Below are positions 1 through 7,648 of a DNA stretch of 64,000 nucleotides, piece after piece. This DNA is from Pseudonocardia acidicola (GTDB lineage: Bacteria > Actinomycetota > Actinomycetes > Mycobacteriales > Pseudonocardiaceae), in contig NZ_JAAXLA010000014.1 of NCBI RefSeq assembly GCF_012911935.1, positions 1 through 64,000 on the forward strand, written 5' to 3'. The notes under the pieces were generated by a model. It made no database searches. It worked only from the letters and a program-made list of their open reading frames with translations, and was not told the DNA's origin. Numbering within the stretch: the stretch's first letter is position 1; each line of letters opens with the position of its first letter. A program made the position numbers and the translations under genes.

Positions 1-54
1 CCCCACGGCCAGCATGACCACCCGGCCGGCCGGGTGGTCATGCTGGCCGTGGGG
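1..54. repeat. Perfect 54-bp palindrome at the window edge
   Basis: Bases 1-27 are the exact reverse complement of bases 28-54, with no spacer. The palindrome begins at the first base, so it may extend further left. The right arm already encodes the start of the following membrane protein. A spacerless palindrome of this length ending at a sequence boundary is typical of a fold-back at a contig end, but a genuine hairpin or replicon end cannot be excluded. Confidence 0.9.
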
Positions 55-720
55 TCCGTGCTGCTGCTGGTCGGCACGGGCCTGCTCGGGGCGGGGGGCA
101 CCGCGCTCGCCGCCGACATCGGCGCCCGCGACGATGCCGGGTTTCTCAGCTCCGACGTGCAGCGTGCCGCGTCCCCCGGCTATGCCCTGCGCAGCGAGCC
201 CGTCGTGCTCGCCGACGGCCCCGCCGACCCGTCCGGGCTGGCCCGCTTCCTCGGCGACGTGCGGGTCCGGGCCCACGGAGCAGGGGACCGTCCGCTGTTC
301 ATCGGAGTGGCACCCGCCGCCCAGGCCGCCGGCTACCTGCACGGCGTCGGGCAGGGCGTGCTCCGTACCGACACCGCCCTCGGGCTGTCCGTCACCTCCG
401 ACGACGGCGTTGCACCCGCCGGCCCTCCCGCCGAGCAGCGGTTCTGGGCCGCATCCGTCACCGGAGCCGGAACCCAGTCCCTGACCTGGTCCCCGGTCGC
501 CGGCGACTGGATGGTCGTGATCATGAACGCCGACGGCGGCGCCCCGGTCGCCGTCGAAGGGACCGTCGGGGCCACCGTTGCGGCGCTGCGCGGCCTCGCG
601 ATCGGCCTGCTGGTCGGCGGCGGGCTGCTGCTGGTCGCCGGGGTGTGGCTCGTCGCGGCGGGCGCCCGGCCCGAGGACCGTTCCGCTGCTGCCGGTGTCC
701 ATGCCGGGGAGCCGGTATGA
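34..720 (+). CDS. Conserved hypothetical membrane protein, 5' end uncertain
   Basis: The 228-residue product has one hydrophobic segment at each end: residues 2-26, rich in Leu and Gly, and about 186-210. The roughly 155-residue middle is soluble and predicted to be extracytoplasmic. It contains an FIGVA-type strand and a WMVVMNAD-like segment, features I associate with a widespread actinobacterial membrane family of unknown role. The GTG at 34 and ATG at 40 are possible starts, but the frame is open to base 1 and the first 54 bases are a palindrome, so the native N-terminus may be missing or replaced by fold-back sequence. No function is assigned. It could share a transcript with the CYTH-CHAD gene 50 bases downstream. 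Confidence 0.6.
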   Translation: MVMLAVGSVLLLVGTGLLGAGGTALAADIGARDDAGFLSSDVQRAASPGYALRSEPVVLADGPADPSGLARFLGDVRVRAHGAGDRPLFIGVAPAAQAAGYLHGVGQGVLRTDTALGLSVTSDDGVAPAGPPAEQRFWAASVTGAGTQSLTWSPVAGDWMVVIMNADGGAPVAVEGTVGATVAALRGLAIGLLVGGGLLLVAGVWLVAAGARPEDRSAAAGVHAGEPV

Positions 721-770
721 CGGGCCGTGTACGCCTCCCCGAACCGCCCGGAGTGAGGTAGTCATACCGG

Positions 771-2303
771 ATGGTGAGAACGGTGCGTGAGACCGAGCGC
801 AAGTACGAAGCCGGGGACGGCGGGGTGGACCTGCCTACGCTGGTGGGGCGGCTGGCCGGCGCGGTGGGCGGCCCCGTGCCCGCGGGGCCCGCGCAGCTCG
901 CCCTCTCCGCGGTCTACTACGACACCGACGACCTGAGGCTGGCCCGCGCCGGGCAGACGCTGCGCCGCCGCCGCGGCGGTGACGACCCGGGGTGGCACCT
1001 CAAGCTGCCGGTCGGCAGGGACACCCGCGACGAGGTCCGGTTGCCGCTCGGCCGCTCCAACCGCCCGCCCGAGCAGCTGATCGAGCTGACCCGCGCGGCC
1101 CATCGCGGCGCGGCGCTGGCGCCGGTCGCGCAGCTGGACAACCGCCGCCGGCAGTGGGTGCTCACCGGCGACGACGGGCGCCCGCTCGCCGAGGTCGTCG
1201 ACGACCGGGTGACGGCGACGCGGCCGGGCGACGCGTCCGCGCCGATGTCGTGGGGGGAGATCGAGGTCGAGCTCGCCGAGGGCGCCGATCCCGAGATCCT
1301 CGACCGCATCGAGACCGAGCTGCTCGCGGCCGGGGCCCGGCGCTCGGCCTCGGCGTCCAAGCTGGGGCGGGTGCTGGCCGACCGGCTGGGCGACGGCCCG
1401 CCGCAGCCGCGCGCCCGGCGCAAGAGCCCCGCCGGCGAGGCGTTGCTGGCCTACCTGTGGCAGCAGGCCGCCGCGATCCGCCGGACCGATCCGGCGGTCC
1501 GCCGCGGTCTGCCCGACGCCGTGCACCAGATGCGGGTGGCCTGCAGACGGATGCGCAGCGCGGTGCAGGTGTTCGCGCCGCTGCTGGACGCCGAGCGCGT
1601 CGCCGGGCTGACCGACGAGTTGCGCTGGCTGGCCGGTGAGCTGGGTGCGGCCCGCGACCTCGAGGTGCTCGAGGAGCGGATCGAGGCCCGGGTGGCCGAG
1701 CTGCCCCCCGAGCTGGTGCTGGGCCCGGTCCCCGCCCAGCTCACCCGCTACTTCGCGGGCCGCCGCGCCGAGGCCGCCCGCGCCGCGACCGCCGCGCTCG
1801 ACAGCGACCGCTACCTGGAGCTGCTCGGCCGGATCGATGCCCTGCTGGCCGACCCGCCGCTGACCGGGCGAGCCGGCCGGCCGGCCCGCCAGGAGATGCC
1901 CGACCGGGTGCGGCGCAGCCTGCGCCGGACCGAACGGGCGCTGCGCGACGCCGACGCACACCCCCCGGGGGAGGCCCGGGACATCGCACTGCACGGGATG
2001 CGCAAGGCGGCCAAACGACTCCGTTACGCCGCCGAGGTGAGCGAGCCGGTCGTCGGGAAGAACGCCACCCGGCTCGTCGACGAGGTCAAGGCCGTGCAGG
2101 AGCTGCTCGGCGACCGGCAGGACGGTGTGGTCGCCCGCCCGGTGCTGCGCGAGCTGGGTGCGGCGGCGCACGCCCAGGGTGAGAACGGCTTCACCTACGG
2201 GCTGCTGTACCGCGACGAGGAGGCCCGGGCGGAACGGGCCGAGGCCGGGCTGGACGACGCGTGGGCCCGGCTGCGGGGCCGGGCACAGTGGCTGCACGGC
2301 TGA
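771..2303 (+). CDS. CYTH and CHAD domain protein
   Basis: The 510-residue protein starts with the CYTH signature ETERKYE at residues 5-11. The CYTH tunnel fold spans about residues 5-200 with its many paired acidic and basic residues. A C-terminal CHAD domain follows (about 220-500), with two helical histidine motifs, HQMRVACRRMR and HGMRKAAKRLRYA. CYTH domains bind or hydrolyse triphosphates such as inorganic triphosphate, and CHAD domains bind polyphosphate. The protein therefore probably acts on or is targeted to polyphosphate in the cytoplasm. That fits the polyphosphate glucokinase gene at 29.2 kb, although the two are not linked. The ATG at 771 leaves only a weak, distant ribosome-binding site (GGAG near 750). 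The domain assignment is secure; the substrate is inferred. Confidence 0.92.
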   Translation: MVRTVRETERKYEAGDGGVDLPTLVGRLAGAVGGPVPAGPAQLALSAVYYDTDDLRLARAGQTLRRRRGGDDPGWHLKLPVGRDTRDEVRLPLGRSNRPPEQLIELTRAAHRGAALAPVAQLDNRRRQWVLTGDDGRPLAEVVDDRVTATRPGDASAPMSWGEIEVELAEGADPEILDRIETELLAAGARRSASASKLGRVLADRLGDGPPQPRARRKSPAGEALLAYLWQQAAAIRRTDPAVRRGLPDAVHQMRVACRRMRSAVQVFAPLLDAERVAGLTDELRWLAGELGAARDLEVLEERIEARVAELPPELVLGPVPAQLTRYFAGRRAEAARAATAALDSDRYLELLGRIDALLADPPLTGRAGRPARQEMPDRVRRSLRRTERALRDADAHPPGEARDIALHGMRKAAKRLRYAAEVSEPVVGKNATRLVDEVKAVQELLGDRQDGVVARPVLRELGAAAHAQGENGFTYGLLYRDEEARAERAEAGLDDAWARLRGRAQWLHG

Positions 2304-2353
2304 GGGGGGTGCACGGCTGGGGGCGGCATCCCGCGATCCGCCACGTCCCCGTC

Positions 2354-3067
2354 TCAGCCCGCGCTCGCCGGCGCCGGTGCCGGGCTGCCCGCGCGGCCCA
2401 GCCGCACCTGCGGCAGCCCGGGGGTCTGCCCGCGGTGGTGGGTGGCGATCAGTACCGTGCGTCCCACGGTGGCGCGGAGCACCTCGGCGGCCAGCGCAGG
2501 GTGCCGGCCGGCCGCCCCCCGGTTCACCCGGGGAGGTGGGCCCGGCCGCGACGGTCGGGGGGCTGATGGCGTCGCGGCCGGGGCAGGAGGGGCCGGCGCG
2601 GGGCCGGCCGTGGGGAGTGTGGTGGTGGGTGCCCGCAGCGGGCGATCGGCGATGAGCGCCCGGGCGAGTGCGACCCGCCGCCGCTGCCCGGTGGACAGGG
2701 CGGTGCTCCGCTCGCCGACGAGCGTGGCCAGCGGGATGTCGAGGGCGGCCTGCGCGGCGGCGCGGCGTACCCGGCCGCGGTCGGGCCGGCGCAGGCCCAG
2801 CGGAATCAGCGGCACCGTCAACCCGATCAGCAGCCCGGAGAGCCGGTCGGCGAACAGGATCCGGCCCGCCCCGATGACGGGCACCACGGCTGCCACGAGC
2901 AGTGTCGGCAGGTAGCGGCCGAGGAACGCGCGGTCGATACCGACGGCCAGGAGCTGGGCCTGCGCCATCACCAGGACGGCGGTCGGGACGGCGACGCCGG
3001 CGGCCGGCCCGACGTGGCGCCGGGCCGCCGCGGCGTGCCGCAGCAGGCGCGGGTCGAGCGGTCTCAC
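2354..3067 (-). pseudogene. cydD: Remnant of CydD (thiol reductant ABC exporter subunit)
   Basis: This 237-codon frame has an intact start and stop but is under half the usual CydD length of about 550 residues. It begins RPLDPRLLRH, as CydD does, and keeps two stretches of the membrane domain (the second starting RYLPTLL and ending TVPLIPLG). It then jumps to the ABC signature region (ERSTALSTGQRRRVALARAL) and a short C-terminal end. Walker A, Walker B (expected LLDEPTA) and most membrane helices are missing, so it cannot be a working transporter. CydDC exports cysteine or glutathione and is needed for cytochrome bd assembly. The intact cydAB pair lies at 31.8-34.2 kb. The GTG start overlaps the upstream stop by GTGA, a remnant of operon structure. 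Confidence 0.75.
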
Positions 3068-3201
3068 CGGCGGCCCGCCGGCTCGCCGGCGGACGGCCGG
3101 GCCGGGCCGTCGGCCGTTGCGGCCGGTTGCCGCGTCCAGGCGCGAGCGGTGCGGGTGAGCGACCCCGGCCGGGTGGTCGCCAGGCGCGCGCGCTTGTCCA
3201 T
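3064..3201 (-). CDS. Small ORF coupled to the cydD remnant
   Basis: A 45-residue basic reading frame starts MDKRARLATTRPGS behind a very good ribosome-binding site (AGGAGGAG, six bases before ATG). Its TGA overlaps the GTG of the cydD remnant as GTGA, so the two were translationally coupled. It has no membrane segment and no recognisable domain. It may be the eroded 3' partner of a once larger gene in the cyd operon, or a leader whose translation set the level of cydD. The strong start signal is the only positive evidence. Confidence 0.4.
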   Translation of the reverse strand: MDKRARLATTRPGSLTRTARAWTRQPAATADGPARPSAGEPAGRR

Positions 3202-3436
3202 CGCTCCTCCTGGCTCGGTTCGGGCCCACCTGGAACTGCGGGCTTTCCGGCTCGGGGAGCAGCCTGACGTGTGGGGGTCGGCGGTCGGCAGGGTCCATCG
3301 GCCCCCCATTTGGCGGGGATGCGCAGGCCGTTCGGGACCTGGGCCCGGCGATATGCGCCGTCGGTCGGCTCCGGGCCTCTCGCGCGGATCGTTCTCAAGC
3401 CTGCGACCAGGCGCGATGCCGGTTCTGGCCCGGTGA

Positions 3437-3450
3437 GGGACCTTGGACCC
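3437..3450. promoter_or_regulatory. Candidate DevR/DosR-type box
   Basis: GGGACCTTGGACCC matches GGGNC-N4-GNCCC at every fixed position and is flanked by A and T to give a 16-bp imperfect palindrome. It is nearly the same as the box ahead of the 24.4-kb gene (GGGACGTTGGACCC). No intact gene starts close by: the small cyd-linked ORF lies 236 bases away on the minus strand. Confidence 0.45.
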
Positions 3451-3485
3451 TATCGCCGCGGTGGCCGACGGGAGTGCACTCGGCC

Positions 3486-3560
3486 CTCGGCACGGAGCCG
3501 GTGCCGTGTGGGGGCGGTGGGGACAACGGGGCACACCGACGGCACCGGCTCCGTGCCGAG
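3486..3560. repeat. 20-bp perfect inverted repeat, 35-base loop
   Basis: CTCGGCACGGAGCCGGTGCC at 3486-3505 is matched exactly by its reverse complement at 3541-3560. The inner flanks (GTGTG and CACAC) can extend the stem with a small bulge. No T-run follows on either strand. It could be an mRNA hairpin, an operator pair or the edge of a decayed mobile element. Confidence 0.8.
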
Positions 3561-4009
3561 CCGTCTGTCCGGACGGCGGCGACGCCGGGCCCGCCCGCAA
3601 CGGCCCACGGCCGTTGCGGAGGCTGCGAGACCTGGGACAGCCCTGGGGGACACGGTGGGCCGGCACGGCTGGTCCGGTCGCGGACCGTCGCGGCACAGGC
3701 CCGGCTCGGCGGCGCGATGCGCATCCAGGTCCGGCGCGAGATCGACCGCCGATGCACGTCCCCGGACGAGCTGATGGCGACGGCAGTGGACACCTTCTCG
3801 GGACACCTTCTCGGCGATGGAGACGTGGCTGGGCCCCCCGACGGGCGGACGGGCCGGCCGGCCGGGGCGACGCCGGGCGCCTCCGCCCGGGTCCACCGGC
3901 CGACCTGACCGACTGCCCGCGAACCGGTCATCCCCGGCGGCGTCCGGCCGCACGGGGTGCTGTTGTGCGCGCCGGCCTGTGCGAGGTCGGCGGAGGCGGC
4001 CGAGGTCCC

Positions 4010-4023
4010 GGGCCGGAGGGCCC
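4010..4023. promoter_or_regulatory. Candidate DevR/DosR-type box ahead of the CBS gene
   Basis: GGGCCGGAGGGCCC matches GGGNC-N4-GNCCC at every fixed position. It lies 104-117 bases before the ATG of the CBS protein. The local sequence is nearly all G and C, so a chance match is possible. Confidence 0.4.
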
Positions 4024-4126
4024 GGCGGGCGCGGCCCTCCGGACCTGGCCCGGGCGCGCGGCCCTGCCGACGATGAGCGCATCACCGCCGCGCAGGTGCG
4101 GCGGCCCACGGAACGAGGGAGGCCCG

Positions 4127-4534
4127 ATGACGACCGGTGTCCGGCAGACCCGCCCGTCCGATCCGGTCCGCCGGATCATGGTCAGCCCGGTGGCGAGCGT
4201 CGACACCGGCTACACGGTGGCCGAGGTCGCGGCCGAACTGGCTGCCGACGAGATCGGCGCGGTCCTGGTGGAGAACTCGCACGGCGCGGTCGGAGTCGTC
4301 TCCGAACGTGACGTCGTCACGGTGCTCGGCACCGGCGGCGACGTCGACACGATGCAGGCCGGGGACCTGATGAGCACCGACATGGCCTGGGTCGACCCCG
4401 AGGACCCGATCTCCGCGGTCGCCGAGCTGATGTGCGAGGCGGGGGTGCGGCACGCCCCCGTGCGCGAGGGCGGCACCGTGGTGGGCATCGTGTCGATCCG
4501 CGACGTGCTGCCGGTCTACATGGCCGGGGGCTGA
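4127..4534 (+). CDS. Tandem CBS-domain protein
   Basis: The 135-residue protein consists of two CBS motifs (about residues 12-65 and 78-133), with the typical PVASVDTGYTVAEVA and WVDPEDPISAVAELM openings and the repeated GVVSERDV and GIVSIRDV ends. A paired CBS unit binds adenine nucleotides or similar ligands and usually senses energy state. The stand-alone layout resembles the hypoxic response protein Hrp1 (Rv2626c) of the M. tuberculosis DosR regulon, which suits its neighbours (universal stress proteins and DevRS). The ATG at 4127 follows a strong GAGGGAGG site. Longer upstream extensions of the frame are low-complexity and were rejected. The ligand is unknown. Confidence 0.9.
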   Translation: MTTGVRQTRPSDPVRRIMVSPVASVDTGYTVAEVAAELAADEIGAVLVENSHGAVGVVSERDVVTVLGTGGDVDTMQAGDLMSTDMAWVDPEDPISAVAELMCEAGVRHAPVREGGTVVGIVSIRDVLPVYMAGG

Positions 4535-4621
4535 CCCAGGCACAGCCCGCTGCTGCTCCGCGCGCCGCCGCGCCGGCGACCGCCGCGGAGCCACCGGGCC
4601 GGCGTCACGGTCCTTCGGGCG

Positions 4622-4978
4622 TCACGGTCCTTCGAGTGCGGTGCGCGCCACGAAGTCGGCGACGTCGCAGGCCGCCGGGGTGCAGCCGCCGGGCACGGTC
4701 GCCTGGCGCCGCGGCGCGGCCCCGGCGACCTGTGCGGTGCACACCGACCAGCCGTCCCGGGCGTTCCAGTAGGCCCAGACCGGCAGCCAGGACGGCCCGG
4801 CGGCGGTGGCCGGCACATCGAACAGCACGGTCCCGTGGTCGCCGTGCACGATCGCCCCGTCCACCAGCAGTTCGCGGCGCACCAGTTCCTCCACCACGTC
4901 CCACAGGTAGCGCGCCGCCAGGTCGTCGCCGGGCGCCGGCTGGTCCGGCACCGGGACGGGCCCACGCAGTGCAGTCAT
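4622..4978 (-). CDS. Hypothetical 118-residue protein downstream of the usp pair
   Basis: The product has an acidic helical N-terminal half (LAARYLWDVVEELVRRELL) and a beta-rich middle (AIVHGDHGTVLFDVP, then LPVWAYWNARDGWSV). It ends in a segment with two cysteines seven residues apart. No family is recognised. It lacks a signal peptide and membrane segment. It starts 40 bases after the stop of the tandem universal stress protein on the same strand, so it probably belongs to the usp operon and may be expressed under the same stress. GC-rich third codon positions and plausible composition support a real gene. Confidence 0.65.
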   Translation of the reverse strand: MTALRGPVPVPDQPAPGDDLAARYLWDVVEELVRRELLVDGAIVHGDHGTVLFDVPATAAGPSWLPVWAYWNARDGWSVCTAQVAGAAPRRQATVPGGCTPAACDVADFVARTALEGP

Positions 4979-5018
4979 CGTCGAGTCCTGCCTGTGATGG
5001 CCGGCGTGGCCAGCTTGC

Positions 5019-5933
5019 TCAACCGCCCCGGGTGCCGCCGGCGAGCACGGGGCGCAGACGGTCCGGCAGCGCCGGACGGGGGCCGACGACCGCGACCGGG
5101 CAGGCGCCGCCGTGCAGCAGAGCCCACGTGGTGCGGCCCAGGGCACGCCGGCCGTGCCCACCACGGCCGACCACGAGCAGTTGCGCGGAGTCGGAGAGTT
5201 CCAGCAGCGACCAGGTGGGGCTGCCGCGCATCACCTCCGGGTGCACGGTCAGCCCGGGATGCAGTGCCGCGGTCCCGGCCAGGCAGTCGGCGAGCAGCCG
5301 ACGGGCGGCCTCCCGCGCCGGCTCGTGTTCGCGGCGGCACAGCCGGCGCAGCGCGTCGGCCGGGCGTTCGAACCACACGTGCACCGCGACGAGCACCCCG
5401 CCGCGTTCCCGGGCGATCTGCGCGGCCACGTCGACGGCGGCCCGGCTGTCCGGCGATCCGTCGACCGCGACGACGATCGGCCGCGCCCGGTCGGGCACCG
5501 GGCGGCCCGCGGCGGCACGCACGACCAGCACCGGGCACGCGGCGCGGCGGCCCACCGTCACCGCGACCGAGGAGTGGGCCGGGCGGTCCACGCCGCCACC
5601 GCCCCGGTGCCCGACGACCAGCAGACCCGCCTCCCGGGACAGCTCGGTGAGCACCTCGGCCGGTCGGCCGGCCCGGCACCGGATGCGTACCGGCACGTCG
5701 GCGACGGCGCGGGCGATCGTGCGCGCCCGGTCGAGGATGCCGGCCGCCGTGTCCGTCGGCTCCGACACACACACGATCTCCAGTGGCCTGGCGTGCAGGG
5801 CGGCCTCCTCGGCCGCCCACGCGACCGCCCGCAGCGCGGGTCCGGAGCCGTCGGCGCCGACGAGCACGGACGGCACGGACGGCATGGACGGCACGGACGC
5901 GGGAGGCGGGCGCCCCGGGCCAGGGCTGCTCAC
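5019..5933 (-). CDS. Tandem universal stress protein
   Basis: This 304-residue cytoplasmic protein has two UspA domains (about residues 22-140 and 150-285). The first has the phosphate-loop segment VVGHRGGGGVD, the second VVGRGGHGRRALGRTTW, both variants of the G-2x-G-9x-G-S/T ATP-binding motif. Each domain opens with a V-DGS strand (LVGADGSGPALRA and VVAVDGSPDSRAA). The architecture is that of Rv2623, an ATP-binding DosR-regulon protein linked to growth arrest. The N-terminus carries a short serine-proline-valine repeat from a 9-bp DNA repeat. Its ATG overlaps the stop of the upstream single-domain usp by ATGA, so the two are co-translated. Confidence 0.93.
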   Translation of the reverse strand: MSSPGPGRPPPASVPSMPSVPSVLVGADGSGPALRAVAWAAEEAALHARPLEIVCVSEPTDTAAGILDRARTIARAVADVPVRIRCRAGRPAEVLTELSREAGLLVVGHRGGGGVDRPAHSSVAVTVGRRAACPVLVVRAAAGRPVPDRARPIVVAVDGSPDSRAAVDVAAQIARERGGVLVAVHVWFERPADALRRLCRREHEPAREAARRLLADCLAGTAALHPGLTVHPEVMRGSPTWSLLELSDSAQLLVVGRGGHGRRALGRTTWALLHGGACPVAVVGPRPALPDRLRPVLAGGTRGG

Positions 5934-6337
5934 CCCGCTCGGCCCGTCGTCAGCGGCACCAGGACCACCGGTCCCTCCGCCTCCCGGTGCACCTGCGACG
6001 CCACCGGCCCCAGCTTGTCGGGCGCGCCGCCCTCACCGAGGACCAGCACGGAGGCCTCGCGGGCCTCACCCAGCAGGGCGTCGGCCGGGGGCTGGTCGGT
6101 CAGGGTGACCGTGATGACGAGCCCGGACCGCCCGGTCGTGCTGTAGCGGGCCACCCGTGCGGCTCCCGCGATGATCGCGTCGATCCGCCCCGGGTCGTCG
6201 TCGGGATGAACGGCATAGACCAGCCGCAGCGGCACCCGGCGGCGTTCCGCCTCCATGGCGGCCGCGGCGACCGCGCGTAGCGAGCACCGCGACCCGTCGA
6301 CCCCGACCACGACGTTTCCGACGGCCGTCGTCCTCAT
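5930..6337 (-). CDS. Single-domain universal stress protein
   Basis: This 135-residue UspA-fold protein opens with VVVGVDGSRCSLRA. In the nucleotide loop the usual GRGGHG is replaced by LVLGEGGAPDKLGPVASQV, so ATP binding may be weak or altered. It is the first gene of a probable three-gene operon (usp, tandem usp, hypothetical), joined to the next gene by an ATGA overlap. A palindrome of the DevR-box type lies 80-93 bases before the start. Usp proteins with and without ATP binding are both common in dormancy regulons. The family call is firm; the role is inferred from context. Confidence 0.9.
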   Translation of the reverse strand: MRTTAVGNVVVGVDGSRCSLRAVAAAAMEAERRRVPLRLVYAVHPDDDPGRIDAIIAGAARVARYSTTGRSGLVITVTLTDQPPADALLGEAREASVLVLGEGGAPDKLGPVASQVHREAEGPVVLVPLTTGRAG

Positions 6338-6416
6338 CGCCCTCGCCCGTTCTCACCCGTCCACATCCTGGCCCGGCCCACACCCCGACCCTGCCCGGGG
6401 CCGGCGCCCTGCGGCA

Positions 6417-6430
6417 GGGCCCAAAGACCC
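6417..6430. promoter_or_regulatory. Candidate DevR/DosR-type box ahead of the usp operon
   Basis: GGGCCCAAAGACCC matches GGGNC-N4-GNCCC fully. Read on the minus strand it is GGGTCTTTGGGCCC, close to the published M. tuberculosis DosR consensus GGGACTTTNGTCCC (recalled, not looked up). It lies in the only gene-free DNA upstream of the usp operon. Confidence 0.6.
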
Positions 6431-6454
6431 CGGGTCGAGACCGGGCTCGGAGGA

Positions 6455-6655
6455 TCAGCCGCGGCCGACCTGCTCCCGCGGCACGACGTGCGAGTCGGGA
6501 CCCGGGTAGTAGATCGATTCGTGTCCGTCCTGCCAACGGACCCGGTAGTGGCACATATCCGCGACGCCGAGGACCTCGAGGACCTCGCCCCGCCGCGGGG
6601 GCTGGTCCAGGGTCGTCGTGGCGATGACGATCTCGTCGCCGACCTGGGCCTCCAT
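6455..6655 (-). CDS. DUF1918 small protein
   Basis: The 66-residue protein is a full-length DUF1918 domain. It has the opening VGDEIVI, the central RRGEVLEVLG and the C-terminal YRVRWQDGHESIYYPGPDSHV, which give an SH3-like beta barrel. The family is common in actinobacteria and has no proven biochemical role. The ATG at 6655 follows a strong GAGGAGAGGAG sequence; a longer frame beginning at 6712 is rejected because it passes through this site. A DevR-type palindrome lies 58-71 bases upstream, the same spacing as for two other genes in the island. Confidence 0.9.
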   Translation of the reverse strand: MEAQVGDEIVIATTTLDQPPRRGEVLEVLGVADMCHYRVRWQDGHESIYYPGPDSHVVPREQVGRG

Positions 6656-6712
6656 GGGCGTCTCCTCTCCTCGGCTCGACCGAATGGTGCTCCGTTGCGC
6701 CGTCCCGGCCAA

Positions 6713-6726
6713 GGGCCGGAGGTCAC
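6713..6726. promoter_or_regulatory. Candidate DevR/DosR-type box ahead of the DUF1918 gene
   Basis: GGGCCGGAGGTCAC has one mismatch to GGGNC-N4-GNCCC and shares the AGGGCCG left half with the devR and nitroreductase boxes. It sits 58-71 bases before the DUF1918 start and 140 bases before the divergent VOC gene. Confidence 0.45.
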
Positions 6727-6865
6727 CGGGGCTCGGGCCGGTCGGACCTCGCGGTCGGCAGTTGATGACCGCGCCGGCCTGCGGCCGCTCGGGACCTTCC
6801 GCTCTGGCGCCCGGTGGGCCGGGCTGGCAGCCTTCCGCGCGACCCGTCGGCGCGGGAGGACCACC

Positions 6866-7630
6866 ATGGCCGATTCGGGATTCCCGACCCCCGGCACGAT
6901 CGCGTGGCTGGACCTGATGACCGACGACGTGGAGGTCGCCGAGCGGTTCTACACCGGCGTGCTCGGCTGGACCTACGCGACGGCGTGGACCCCCCTCGGC
7001 GACTACGGGGTCGCCCGGGTCGGGGACCGGGACGTGGCCGGGCTGATGACCACCGACCCCGGTGTGCCGGGCCCGGCGTCGGCCTGGGAGGTGTTCGTCG
7101 AGGTGGCGTCGATCCAGATGACGCTGGCGTCGGTCCGGGCGGCGGGCGGCACGGTGCTGCAGGAGGCGGTCGAGGTGCCCGGCGGTGGGCGGATCGGGGT
7201 GTTCGCCGACCCGACCGGCGCCGTGCTGGCCGTCGTCGAGTCGCCGCCGGGGGCGGGACCGCCCGCGAGCGGGGTGCCGGGCGGGTTCGCCGGCGTCGAG
7301 TTGCGGTCCGCCGACCCGGAGGTCGCGCGGGCGTTCTACACCGCGGTGCTGGGCTGGCGGACGGAGCGCAGCCTCCCGGATCGCACCACGTTCCTGCTCG
7401 AGGGCAGTCCGGTCGCCGGGCTCGCCGCGACCTCCGACGAGGTCGCCTCGTCGCGCTGGCTGGCGTGCTTCGCGGTGGCCGACATCGACGAGGCGTTGCT
7501 GGCCGCTGCGCAGCGAGGCGGCTGGGTCGCCGGCCCGGTGACGGTGACCAGCACCGGTCGGATGGCGGTGGTGGAGGATCCCCGTGGTGCCTGGTTCGCG
7601 CTCGTCGAACCCGCCGGAGTGGCCGGTTGA
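6866..7630 (+). CDS. Two-domain VOC (glyoxalase-fold) protein
   Basis: The 254-residue protein contains two vicinal-oxygen-chelate domains (about residues 10-122 and 135-250). Each has the typical FYTGVLGW or FYTAVLGW helix and ends in a D-P-x-GA strand (FADPTGAVLAVVE and VEDPRGAWFALVE). Such proteins bind a metal and act as hydroxylases, dioxygenases or resistance proteins, so the substrate is open. The closest group I know is the set of actinobacterial tandem VOC proteins annotated as hydroxylases. The start ATG at 6866 follows GGGAGGA. It is convergent with the nitroreductase, and a hairpin spans the two stop codons. Confidence 0.88.
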   Translation: MADSGFPTPGTIAWLDLMTDDVEVAERFYTGVLGWTYATAWTPLGDYGVARVGDRDVAGLMTTDPGVPGPASAWEVFVEVASIQMTLASVRAAGGTVLQEAVEVPGGGRIGVFADPTGAVLAVVESPPGAGPPASGVPGGFAGVELRSADPEVARAFYTAVLGWRTERSLPDRTTFLLEGSPVAGLAATSDEVASSRWLACFAVADIDEALLAAAQRGGWVAGPVTVTSTGRMAVVEDPRGAWFALVEPAGVAG

Positions 7631-7648
7631 CCGCGCTCAGCGCGCGGT
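7630..7648. terminator. Compact bidirectional hairpin between convergent genes
   Basis: ACCGCGC, loop TCAGC, GCGCGGT: a perfect 7-bp stem that overlaps the stop codons of both converging genes. There is no T-run, as is usual for high-GC actinobacterial terminators. Confidence 0.5.

Larger units (their letters stand above)
3202..4126. other. Long stretch without a convincing gene
   Basis: About 925 bases lie between the cyd remnant and the CBS gene. All frames here are open by GC bias but arginine- and proline-rich, and none gives a recognisable domain. One fragment around 3719-3800 (MRIQVRREIDRRCTSPDEL) looks protein-like on the plus strand but has no ribosome-binding site or homologue I know. 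The region holds two candidate DevR-type palindromes (3437-3450 and 4010-4023) and a long inverted repeat (3486-3560). I read it as a decayed stretch with retained regulatory DNA. Confidence 0.5.

Noticed and set aside
762-3398. Very long minus-strand open frame opposite the CYTH-CHAD gene
   Set aside because: It is antisense to a clear CYTH-CHAD protein, rich in Arg, Pro and Gly, with no domain; it is the usual high-GC antisense frame.
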